From contig NZ_FOFB01000015.1 of the NCBI RefSeq assembly GCF_900110645.1, positions 100,225 through 164,224 on the forward strand: a stretch of 64,000 bases of DNA, given 5' to 3'. Shown piece by piece: positions 25,544 to 33,192 of the stretch. How positions within the stretch are numbered: the stretch's first letter is position 1; each line of letters starts with the position of its first letter. A program made the translations under genes and the position numbers. This DNA is from Neolewinella agarilytica (GTDB lineage Bacteria; Bacteroidota; Bacteroidia; Chitinophagales; Saprospiraceae). A model generated the notes under the pieces. It saw only the letters and a program-made list of their open reading frames with translations. It was not told the origin of the DNA and ran no database searches.

Positions 25544-26314
25544 ATGATTAATCAGGCTAACCTCCCCATTCCTGCCGGATGGAAATTATTCTTCCGGGAA
25601 TTATACCGTCGGGTGCAGCAGCAGATCAATAGTCCCTGGACCAAGGTGGTTTTCTTGTTCGCCTTAACGATAATCGTTACCCGTAAGGAACTCAGCATGA
25701 GTATCAGTATTAATGGGGGGGATTTCTTTGCATTGAACGAGACATCCGTTTTTAAAGACATGACCGATGGCCCTATCATTACCGGGGCGCAGTCCGCAGG
25801 TGCATTGGGAGGTGCGGAAGCAAAGTTAACCAGCTACAGTGCCCCCAAAAGGGAATGGACCGAGAAGCAAAAAAAGCAACTCGCCTACGTAGACCTGTAC
25901 AAACTTACCGCGCTGGCGGAGATGGAGACTCACCGAATCCCCGCCAGTATAACCCTCGCTCAGGGTCTTTTGGAAAGTGGGACCGGCCGTAGCACCCTGG
26001 CCAGAAAGAACAACAACCACTTTGGCATCAAGTGCTTCAGCAAGAAGTGCCGCAAAGGGCATTGCTCCAACCACAGCGACGACCACCACAAAGACTTCTT
26101 CAGAAATTTCGACTCGCCCGAAGAAAGCTACCGTGCCCACAGTCAGGTCTTGCTCAAGAGCAGATACAAACCCCTCTTTGACCTTTCCATTACCGATTAT
26201 AAGGGCTGGTCTCACGGCCTGCGTAAAGCAGGCTACGCTACCGATCCCCGCTACGGGGACAAACTCATCCGCATGATCGAAGACCTCGAGCTATGGCGAT
26301 ACGACCGGCTCTGA
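25544..26314 (+). CDS. Glucosaminidase (GH73-type) domain protein, membrane anchored
   Basis: A 256-aa protein with an uncleaved-looking N-terminal hydrophobic segment at about 33-47 (TKVVFLFALTIIVTR) and a C-terminal mannosyl-glycoprotein endo-beta-N-acetylglucosaminidase-like domain: PASITLAQGLLESGTGRSTLA (catalytic Glu in LLESG), NNHFGIKC, FFRNFDSPEESYRAHSQVL, and DYKGWSHGLRKAGYATDPRYG. It cleaves peptidoglycan glycan strands in the envelope. A Cys/His-rich insertion (KCFSKKCRKGHCSNHSDDHH) after HFGIKC may bind metal. A paralogue with LysM domains is encoded at 38307-39749. Confidence 0.9.
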   Translation: MINQANLPIPAGWKLFFRELYRRVQQQINSPWTKVVFLFALTIIVTRKELSMSISINGGDFFALNETSVFKDMTDGPIITGAQSAGALGGAEAKLTSYSAPKREWTEKQKKQLAYVDLYKLTALAEMETHRIPASITLAQGLLESGTGRSTLARKNNNHFGIKCFSKKCRKGHCSNHSDDHHKDFFRNFDSPEESYRAHSQVLLKSRYKPLFDLSITDYKGWSHGLRKAGYATDPRYGDKLIRMIEDLELWRYDRL

Positions 26315-26320
26315 AGATAT

Positions 26321-26422
26321 AATGGTGGGAAGCCCGAGAGATTTCCCTCTGGCTGAGGACAGGCAGGCAAGTAGGCCCTTGACTGTGAGATGAACGCGCT
26401 GCTTATGCCTCAACCCACCATT
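26321..26422 (+). ncRNA. Structured small RNA candidate (6S-like?)
   Basis: A 102-nt segment closed by a perfect 9-bp stem AATGGTGGG/CCCACCATT. Inside, TGAGG/CCTCA and GCAG/CTGC can pair to give a long, interrupted rod, and GAG...CTC and AGT...ACT form smaller arms. It is followed by a strong terminator at 26457 and preceded by TATAAT-like sequence. The size and rod shape recall Bacteroidota 6S (6S-Flavo) RNA, but I cannot confirm the family. It is not SRP, tmRNA or RNase P RNA by any motif I can see. Confidence 0.5.
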
Positions 26423-26456
26423 TAAGAATTATAGGTTTGACGTTTTGAGTGTGACG

Positions 26457-26490
26457 GCCCGTTCCCCTGCCAGGGAGCGGGCATTTTTTA
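26457..26490 (+). terminator. Rho-independent terminator
   Basis: GCCCGTTCCC/GGGAGCGGGC (10 bp, one G-U pair, 6-nt loop) followed by ATTTTTTAT on the plus strand. It would end the small RNA or the glucosaminidase transcript. Confidence 0.85.
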
Positions 26491-26853
26491 TAGCGCCAGC
26501 CAGTTCGCCAGTTTCTTCCGGACCATGCCTTTTTCCAGCTCAGAAATCTCCGTACCGGAGGTAACAAACATATTTGCCTTAGGCATGAAGGTCAAACTGT
26601 CTACCGCAACCCAGTGGTCTCCGGGCAGGGTGGCTGTTCCTCCGTTAGATTTCGACTGTATCTGAACCCTGATCTCGCTATCCGTTTCCCGAGGGGTTGG
26701 GGATAAAAGCAAAACCGTCACGGTCTGCTGACGGTGGCGGTAGGCGAATTCCTCATTCGTAACGACGAGGACAAACTTAAAGGGAGAATTAGGCGATAAC
26801 GGTTTTCTTAGGGCGTAAACGTGATGGGGTTTAAAGGAAGTAGTTGAAGACAT
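26488..26853 (-). CDS. Small protein, possible PemK/MazF-fold toxin
   Basis: I start at ATG 26853 (121 aa); a longer frame begins at 26898. The sequence runs HHVYALRKPL, FKFVLVVTNEEFAYR, VTVLLLSPTPRETDSEIRV, TATLPGDHWVAVDSLTFMPKA, ISELEKGMVRKKLANWLAL. The order (basic start, hydrophobic VLVVTN strand, polar loop, Asp-containing strand, final helix with LEKGM) resembles the PemK/MazF barrel, which cleaves RNA, but key family residues are not certain. The preceding ORF overlaps its 5' end by 23 bp as an antitoxin gene would. Confidence that it is a gene is higher than confidence in the function. Confidence 0.45.
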   Translation of the reverse strand: MSSTTSFKPHHVYALRKPLSPNSPFKFVLVVTNEEFAYRHRQQTVTVLLLSPTPRETDSEIRVQIQSKSNGGTATLPGDHWVAVDSLTFMPKANMFVTSGTEISELEKGMVRKKLANWLAL

Positions 26854-27109
26854 CTGCGTTGTTACTGTAAAAGTGGTGTACGTCGGAACACATCTCAACG
26901 GACTCTTGGCAGTCCTTTACGTAAGCACGATATTCCTGATCGCTGAGTCCGTATTTATTGTCTTCTGCGGTCCGACTGGTTTCGTTCTGAAAATCCGAAT
27001 GCTTTTGAGCAATCGAGCCAATGCCGGCCGAAGCCTGAAGAGAAGTATCAAATCCTGTATTCACGTTATGCAACCTTAGTTTGCTCTTATGACGACTTTC
27101 AAAAAACAA
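26831..27109 (-). CDS. Small ORF upstream of and overlapping the toxin-like gene
   Basis: A 92-aa frame opening at a TTG, with a polar, somewhat acidic C-terminal half (EDNKYGLSDQEYRAYVKDC). It has no homology that I recognise, and its start lacks an ATG. It could be an antitoxin for the downstream gene or a chance frame. The following 290 bp (27110-27399) up to mnmE hold no gene that I can support. Confidence 0.25.
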   Translation of the reverse strand: MFFESRHKSKLRLHNVNTGFDTSLQASAGIGSIAQKHSDFQNETSRTAEDNKYGLSDQEYRAYVKDCQESVEMCSDVHHFYSNNADVFNYFL

Positions 27110-27399
27110 AAGTCACGAGCTGTTATAACTGTAGTAACACAAAACTACGCCTAAGTTCCTTATCGCGAAAGGGTTATGACACTAGGCAGACACAGCCCTA
27201 AAAGGCCGAAAATCACTTATTTGATTACGCGCTACGGGATGTTAGTAAAATCAGGCTTCTCTTTTCACCTTATACTGGCTAAAACCGACAGATTAGCATC
27301 AATGATCTGCTTACACAGGCTTATGTCTTAGCCGGCAAAAAAAGTTCCTAAAAGTTGAATTATTTTCGATTCGGTCGGGTTTAAGCAGAAAACGGCTGT

Positions 27400-28797
27400 C
27401 TATTTCCCAATACAAAAACTGGAAAAAATGTTTCCCAGCAAATCATCTGTGGTGATTTCGCCGGTAATTTCGCCGAGTTCCCGGAGTGATTGGCGGATGT
27501 CCATGGCCACAAAATCCTGGCTCACACCGCTGGCTAAACCATTTAAAACCCGGACGAGTGCCTCATCCGCCCGCCGCAGAGCGTCATAGTGCCGGGCGTT
27601 GGAGAGGATCACCTGCTGCTGATCCAGCAGCGCCGTCCCACCCGTTGCTGCCGCCAGCAAACGCTCCTGTAGATAGCCCAGATTACTCTTCTCACTGGCG
27701 ATCATCGGGACGAAGTCTTCCTGCTCTACCTGCCACTTCCCCGTGTAAGTTTCTCCGAAGTATTGCTCAAACTTAGTGTAAGGGTTCAGGTCCATTTTAT
27801 TGGCCACAATGATCAGCTGGAGGTCCTGCTGCCAGAGCCGGTCAAGGTCTGCAGCGAGGGTCTTGGGGTCGGTCTCGATGACGTCAAAAACGTAGACCAG
27901 CAGTTGGCTGGTCCGGACACTTTCCAGCGCTCGCTCTACGCCGATGGCTTCGATGGTATCCGTCGCTTCGCGGATACCGGCGGTATCTACGAGGCGGAAG
28001 GTTACGCCGCCGATATTCACCGTCTCTTCGATGGTATCCCTGGTGGTACCGGCGATGTCGGAGACGATCGCCCGTTCCTCATTGAGCAGGGCATTGAGCA
28101 GGGTGGATTTGCCGGCGTTGGGCCGGCCGGCGATGACGGTAGTTACCCCCAACTTAATCGCATTGCCCAGGCGAAAGCTGGTCGTGAGTGCTTCAATGCG
28201 GCCGCGGATGCGATCAACCAGCTCGCGGAGTTCGTTTCTATCCGCGAATTCAACGTCTTCCTCGGCGAAGTCCAGCTCCAGCTCGATCAGGCTGGCAAAA
28301 TGGATCAGCTGCTGCCGCAGCTCTCCGATCTCGTTACTCACGCCGCCACGCAATTGCCCAAGGGCGATACGATGAGCCGCTGCAGAGGTACTGGCGATCA
28401 GGTCCGCAACGGCCTCCGCCTGGCTCAGGTCCAGCTTTCCGTTGAGGAAAGCGCGCTGGCTGAATTCTCCGGGCTGCGCCATACGGGCACCGTGATCAAG
28501 GCAAAGCTGCACTACCCTGCTGAGGATGTAAGCGCTGCCGTGACAACTGATTTCGACGGCGTCCTCTCCGGTATAGCTCGCCGGGGCCCGGTAGAGGGTA
28601 ATGACGACTTCGTCAATCGCCTCACCCGTTTCATCGGTCAGGATGCCAAACCATGCTTTTCGGGCTTCACTCTGCACCAGCGTCCGCGCCGGAAAAAACG
28701 GATCCACGATACGAATACACCCTTCGCCCGACAAACGGACGACCCCGATGGCTCCTTCCCCCGAAGGAGTGGCAATGGCGACAATGGTTTCTTGCAT
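27400..28797 (-). CDS. mnmE: tRNA uridine-5-carboxymethylaminomethyl(34) synthesis GTPase MnmE
   Basis: With MnmG it installs the cmnm5 group on wobble U34 of certain tRNAs. The 465-aa protein has the N-terminal folate-binding domain (ETIVAIATPSGEGAIGVVRLSG), a helical domain with GEFSQRAFLNGKLDLSQAEAV, an inserted Ras-like G domain (G1 GRPNAGKST at 224-232, DIAGTTRDT, DTAGI, NKMD) and the invariant C-terminal FCIGK. It is transcribed from a TATCTTTG box only four bases upstream of the ATG. Single gene; the histidine kinase behind it is on the same strand but begins further right. Confidence 0.97.
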   Translation of the reverse strand: MQETIVAIATPSGEGAIGVVRLSGEGCIRIVDPFFPARTLVQSEARKAWFGILTDETGEAIDEVVITLYRAPASYTGEDAVEISCHGSAYILSRVVQLCLDHGARMAQPGEFSQRAFLNGKLDLSQAEAVADLIASTSAAAHRIALGQLRGGVSNEIGELRQQLIHFASLIELELDFAEEDVEFADRNELRELVDRIRGRIEALTTSFRLGNAIKLGVTTVIAGRPNAGKSTLLNALLNEERAIVSDIAGTTRDTIEETVNIGGVTFRLVDTAGIREATDTIEAIGVERALESVRTSQLLVYVFDVIETDPKTLAADLDRLWQQDLQLIIVANKMDLNPYTKFEQYFGETYTGKWQVEQEDFVPMIASEKSNLGYLQERLLAAATGGTALLDQQQVILSNARHYDALRRADEALVRVLNGLASGVSQDFVAMDIRQSLRELGEITGEITTDDLLGNIFSSFCIGK

Positions 28798-28801
28798 GGG
28801 G

Positions 28802-28809
28802 CAAAGATA
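28802..28809 (-). promoter_or_regulatory. -7 box abutting the mnmE start codon
   Basis: TATCTTTG on the minus strand, perfect TAnnTTTG, separated from the ATG (28797) by CCCC. Confidence 0.45.
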
Positions 28810-28958
28810 GACGGCTGCGCCTTTTAGACGTAAAGCCTCGCTGCGCTCGCTTTACTTTTAGATGTCGCTCCGCTCCTTGCAGACGCTTCGCTTTTAGCAT
28901 GCCTCTTTGAGAAATACCAGAAAGTTGGCGAAGCCGCGTCTGAATAGCGCGTAACGCG

Positions 28959-30125
28959 CTAATTCATCACTCTTGGCAGGGTAATCGTAAAAGTGGTTCC
29001 TTTCCCTACCTCAGACCGACTGACGGCAATTTTGCCCTTATGATATTCCTGCACGATGCGTTTCACCAGGCTAAGCCCAAGCCCCCAGCCTCTTTTTTTT
29101 GTGGTAAAACCAGGGTTAAAGACTTTGCGGATATCCTTGGGCGCGATGCCTTTTCCGGTATCTGAGATGTCAATCATTACTTTGTTTTCCAGTACGCGGA
29201 CAGCTCCGGATATGGTTCCTTTCCCATCCATGGCATCGAGTGCATTCCGGAGGAGGTTTTCTACCACCCAATCAAATAATAAGGGATTGATCGCGATCAT
29301 ATCTTCCCCTGCATCAGGTGCAGGAAAGTCAAAATTAACCTTCCGGGGGGCTCTTTTTTCCATGTATTCCCGACACCGGGCCAGTTCCAGGTAAACATTC
29401 ACGGACTGCAACTCCGGCGCGGCACCGATCTTACTGAATCGGTTCGCGACCATAGAAAGCCGGTCTACGTCTTTTTCCAGCTCACTGGAGACCTCCATCA
29501 GATCTTCATCCTCTGCGTACATGAGCTTAAGGTGCTCCACCCAGCCCATAATGGCACTGATGGGAGTTCCTAACTGGTGGGCCGTTTCTTTGGCCATCCC
29601 GACCCAAACCCGGTTTTGCTCTGCTCTCCGGGCCTGGTTAATGCCGATGAAGCCGATGATGATGAACGAAAGGATCAGAAAACCCTGGATGTAAGGAAAG
29701 AAGCGGAGTTGACGGAGGAGGCGACTTTCGCCGAAGTACATAATCTGCACATCAATTCTAATGGGTTCTCTTCCTTGCTCAATCCATTCTTCCAGTATTT
29801 TTCGGACCTCATTGGTGTCCGGCTCCCAGCTCCCGAAACCGTTCCAGGATTCAATGTTCCCCTTTGTGTCAGTCAGAATTCGAGGGACCGTTTCCATGCG
29901 GTCAAGAATTTCGCTCTGCAGGGTAAAATCCCGCTCCAGGTCTTCTGCCGTATCAATTTTATTAAGATCTTCAATGGCCAATCCAAACAGGTTAGCATAA
30001 TTCTGCTCAGTAGTCGCCAGTTGCGCCGCCAGATTATTGGTATACCAAACCGAAGCGATCACTATTACCAGTCCGACAACGGCAAGGTAAAGGGGCCAAC
30101 GAGAAGTAGTTTGAAATATATTCAT
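28959..30125 (-). CDS. Sensor histidine kinase
   Basis: A 388-aa membrane kinase with TM1 at about 10-29, a ~110-residue extracytoplasmic sensor region, and TM2 at about 145-163 followed by a short linker. A H-box KETAHQLGTPISA with the phospho-acceptor His183, an N-box WVVENLLRNALDAM, and G-boxes DTGKGIAPKDI and GWGLGLSLVKRIV define the kinase core. There is no HAMP or PAS domain that I can see. No response regulator gene is adjacent, so it is an orphan here. Located between mnmE and rnc. Confidence 0.94.
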   Translation of the reverse strand: MNIFQTTSRWPLYLAVVGLVIVIASVWYTNNLAAQLATTEQNYANLFGLAIEDLNKIDTAEDLERDFTLQSEILDRMETVPRILTDTKGNIESWNGFGSWEPDTNEVRKILEEWIEQGREPIRIDVQIMYFGESRLLRQLRFFPYIQGFLILSFIIIGFIGINQARRAEQNRVWVGMAKETAHQLGTPISAIMGWVEHLKLMYAEDEDLMEVSSELEKDVDRLSMVANRFSKIGAAPELQSVNVYLELARCREYMEKRAPRKVNFDFPAPDAGEDMIAINPLLFDWVVENLLRNALDAMDGKGTISGAVRVLENKVMIDISDTGKGIAPKDIRKVFNPGFTTKKRGWGLGLSLVKRIVQEYHKGKIAVSRSEVGKGTTFTITLPRVMN

Positions 30126-30249
30126 GCGTGATAGAAGGTCCTAAATCTAACGATTGGCCTTCGGAATAGGGTATTTGTCCCCGTGTTTTTTAAGAGAGAA
30201 GAATGGGGGCGCATGGCGCAGGTGCCAGGTGGGGTAAAAAGCAAGGTGG

Positions 30250-30999
30250 CTACCTTGCCGCAGCTGAAACCTGAATCCCCAGGTCCTGCAGGGCCCGGCG
30301 ACTCGCAATCTGCTCCGCACTTTTCTTATTAAAATCTTCTCCAACGGCCATTTTACGACCATTCACCATTACGGCTACCTTGAAGCGATCTCTTTTGTCC
30401 TGTTTAAAACGTTTGACGACGGCGTAGTCCACCTTCTGTCCGTTTTTCTGGCAGTGTTCCAGTAATTGGCTTTTGTAGTTATCGTCATAGCTCTCCAGAT
30501 GCTCGACGTCTACGTAGCTGCGCAACATTCTGCGGACGATGAATCTCGTCGTCCGTTTATACCCTTGCTCCACGTAAACGGCCCCCACCAATGCCTCTAC
30601 GGCATTGCCCAGCATGGACTTAGCGATGCGGGTATTGTTGTAGGTGGAGAGAATCTCGTCCAGCCCCATATTGAAGCCGATCTCATTCAGACTCTTGCGC
30701 TTTACGATCTTGGACCGCATTTTGGTAAGGAAGCCCTCATCTTCCGTAGGGTACTTCTTGTAGAGATATTCCGCAACGATGGTCCCCAGAACGGCATCAC
30801 CCAGGTACTCCAGTCGTTCGTTGTTCTGCCCGCCGTAAGCCTTCGTTGAGCTGTCGTGGTTGCTGCTTTTATGCTGAAAAGCCAGCTTAAACAAATGCAG
30901 ATAAGCAGGGGTGAAGCCCAACAAACGCCTTAGGCGCCGGACGAATTCTTTCTCCGGAGACAGGTAATAATTATAAAAGCGTCTGATCGCTTTGATCAC
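30250..30999 (-). CDS. rnc: Ribonuclease III
   Basis: Double-strand-specific endoribonuclease for rRNA processing and RNA decay. The 249-aa protein has the RNase III signature NERLEYLGDAVL at 60-71 and a second acidic motif GNAVEALVGAVYVEQG, then a C-terminal dsRNA-binding domain (NYKSQLLEHCQKNGQKVDYAV; KKSAEQIASRRALQDLG). It is the third gene of the acpP-fabF-rnc cluster, 6 bp after fabF, so co-transcribed. Confidence 0.97.
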   Translation of the reverse strand: MIKAIRRFYNYYLSPEKEFVRRLRRLLGFTPAYLHLFKLAFQHKSSNHDSSTKAYGGQNNERLEYLGDAVLGTIVAEYLYKKYPTEDEGFLTKMRSKIVKRKSLNEIGFNMGLDEILSTYNNTRIAKSMLGNAVEALVGAVYVEQGYKRTTRFIVRRMLRSYVDVEHLESYDDNYKSQLLEHCQKNGQKVDYAVVKRFKQDKRDRFKVAVMVNGRKMAVGEDFNKKSAEQIASRRALQDLGIQVSAAAR

Positions 31000-31005
31000 A
31001 GTTGG

Positions 31006-32271
31006 CTAAGATTTGAAGCGCCTAAAGATAGTGGCTGAGTTGTGCCCACCAAAACCGAAGGTGTTACTCAGTGCAACATCCACTGTTTTATTCTCCGCTT
31101 TATTGAAGGTCAGATTCAGGCGAGGGTCAATATTGGGGTCGTCCGTGAAGTGGTTAATCGTAGGAGGAATGAAGCTATTCTGGATGGCCAGAATACAAGC
31201 CACCGACTCGATGGCCGCAGCCGCTCCCAGCAGGTGGCCGGTCATGGACTTGGTAGAACTGATGTTCAGGTTGTAGACATCTTCCCCGAAGGCGAGCTTA
31301 ATGGCCTTCAGCTCGGCCGTGTCTCCCAGAGGAGTAGAAGTACCGTGCGTATTGATGTAATCCACTTCGGCGGGAGAGATTCCGGCGTACTTCATGGCGT
31401 TTTCCATGGCAATCTTAGCGCCTGCTCCTTCAGGGTGAGGTGCTGAGATGTGGTACGCATCAGAGCTGGCGGCGTAGCCCGCCACTTCGGCCAGGATGGT
31501 AGCTCCGCGTGCCTGCGCATGCTCAAGGCTTTCGATGACCAGAATACCGGCACCTTCGCCCAACACGAAACCGTCGCGGTCCGCATCATAAGGGCGGGAG
31601 GCCGTTTTCATGTCGTCATTACGGGTGCTCAGGGCTTTCATGCTGTTGAAGCCGCCGATGCCTACTTTGGTGACAACGGCTTCGGCGCCTCCGGTGACCA
31701 TCAGGTCAGCCCGGCCAAGCCGGATATCGTCAGCTGCAGCCGCCAGCGCGTGACCGCCGGAAGCACAGGCACTTACCGTTGCGTAGCTAGGGCCACGCAG
31801 ATTGTAAGCCATGCTGATGTGCCCGGCGCCCATGTTGGCGATCATCCGGGGGATCATGAAAGGATTGTAGCGGGGCGTTCCGCTCCCACCTTCAAAATCC
31901 TCAATTTCTTTTTCCAGGGAGCGAAGCCCGCCAATACCGCTGGCCACAATGGCTCCGGCGCGGTCGGGGTTGAGCTCAAAAGCCGTAGTCCCGTCTTCGT
32001 TCTTGATACCGGCCATACGCATTGCTTCTTCCGCAGCGTACATGGCCATAATGACGTAGCGATCAAGACGTCGAATCTCTCGCTTATCGAGATAATGCGT
32101 AGGATCCCAGTCCGTCACTTCACAGGCGAACTGTGTTTTGAAGAGTTCGGGATCGAACTGGGTAATGGGCTTAGCGCCGCTTTTACCGCTCTGCAGACCT
32201 TCGAGGTATTCAGGAACACTATTCCCGATGGCGGTCAGAGCACCGATTCCGGTTACGACTACTCGCTTCAT
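31006..32271 (-). CDS. fabF: Beta-ketoacyl-[acyl-carrier-protein] synthase II
   Basis: Elongating condensing enzyme of type II fatty-acid synthesis. From ATG 32271 (421 aa; a TTG ten codons earlier is also open) the catalytic residues are Cys169 (SACASGG), His309 (NTHGTSTPLGD), Lys341 and His346 (KSMTGHLLGA), with the C-terminal NTFGFGGHN loop. Typical length and order. It sits between acpP (102 bp upstream) and rnc (6 bp downstream), the standard Bacteroidota arrangement that links fatty-acid synthesis with RNA processing. Confidence 0.97.
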   Translation of the reverse strand: MKRVVVTGIGALTAIGNSVPEYLEGLQSGKSGAKPITQFDPELFKTQFACEVTDWDPTHYLDKREIRRLDRYVIMAMYAAEEAMRMAGIKNEDGTTAFELNPDRAGAIVASGIGGLRSLEKEIEDFEGGSGTPRYNPFMIPRMIANMGAGHISMAYNLRGPSYATVSACASGGHALAAAADDIRLGRADLMVTGGAEAVVTKVGIGGFNSMKALSTRNDDMKTASRPYDADRDGFVLGEGAGILVIESLEHAQARGATILAEVAGYAASSDAYHISAPHPEGAGAKIAMENAMKYAGISPAEVDYINTHGTSTPLGDTAELKAIKLAFGEDVYNLNISSTKSMTGHLLGAAAAIESVACILAIQNSFIPPTINHFTDDPNIDPRLNLTFNKAENKTVDVALSNTFGFGGHNSATIFRRFKS

Positions 32272-32373
32272 GGGTTTTGCTTTTGTTGGGCTAACGACCA
32301 AAAATAAAAACCGCCGCCCGGGGTCTGGAGACCAGACACATCGGGCGGCGGAAGAAAGGGAACGGGAACAATA

Positions 32374-32613
32374 TTACTTGTCTACGCTGCCTTCAAGGTA
32401 AGTAACAGCCTGGCCGACGGTCTGGATATTCTCCGCCTGCTCGTCCGGGATGCTAATGTCGAATTCTTTTTCGAATTCCATGATGAGTTCTACAGTATCA
32501 AGACTGTCGGCTCCCAAGTCGTTTTGGAAGCTGGCCTCCGAGGTGACCTCTGCTTCGTCTACGCCGAGCTTGTCGACAATAATCTGTTTCACTTTTTCCT
32601 CAATGCTAGCCAT
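32374..32613 (-). CDS. acpP: Acyl carrier protein
   Basis: A 79-aa acidic four-helix protein. Ser37 in [10 protein letters not shown] receives the 4'-phosphopantetheine arm. I start at ATG 32613; the longer frame from 32649 runs into the promoter and has no family match. It is the first gene of acpP-fabF-rnc, with a well-matched promoter 34 bp upstream. Confidence 0.97.
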   Translation of the reverse strand: MASIEEKVKQIIVDKLGVDEAEVTSEASFQNDLGADSLDTVELIMEFEKEFDISIPDEQAENIQTVGQAVTYLEGSVDK

Positions 32614-32646
32614 AGTATAATTGGCGTTTAATGAACAATTGCGGCG

Positions 32647-32678
32647 CAAAGAAAGCCCGAAAGGTTTACTTTAGCAAA
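32647..32678 (-). promoter_or_regulatory. Promoter of the acpP-fabF-rnc operon
   Basis: On the minus strand TTTG (32678-32675), 20 bp, then TTTCTTTG (32654-32647), one mismatch from TAnnTTTG. Spacing is the same as in the yhcG promoter at 4182-4213. Confidence 0.6.
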
Positions 32679-33192
32679 TCCAAGCCTTCAGAAAAGGTTT
32701 GAATACCGCGGTTTAGTATTACAACAGCGTAAGTATACGATTTGATGGCAGGGTTTTACTACTGGAACCGATTATCCTTCTAAAATGACCTGCTTTTACC
32801 GTAAAAAACTTGGTTTTCCACACTAAACCCGCCAGCCGGGGACCTCTCAAAAAACTTTTCTCCTTTTCTGTTTTTTTTGATTTTTTGGGCCTTTCAACCA
32901 GAAAAACAGGCCAAAATTTTCTGTTGCTCCTTGCTTACTGAGCGGGTAAAAAATAACTATAATCCGTTTTTTTTGCCTCCGGTCGACCCTGACTCATGAC
33001 TTTATTGAAGGCAGGTTCTATGATAAACAGGTGATTCTGCAGGGTAGAGTACGAAATATGGAATGAGAATTGATGTTCCCCTGACCGGAGGGCCGATTTA
33101 ATGGTGATCAAGCGCCACATTGGCCTCTCAAAAGCTATCTTTGATAAAAATCTACATATTTACTTCTTTGCACTAGAAGTCCGAACAGCATT
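32679..33192. other. Intergenic region without recognised gene
   Basis: 514 bp between the acpP promoter and the large T9SS gene. It contains AT-rich tracts, including long T runs near 32860-32890, and a 61-codon minus-strand frame (32935-33120) without recognisable similarity that I do not support as a gene. It probably carries the promoter of the plus-strand gene at 33193. Confidence 0.5.

Noticed and set aside
32935..33120. 61-codon minus-strand frame upstream of the T9SS gene
   Set aside because: Short, no recognised similarity, and it overlaps the likely promoter region of the divergent gene.
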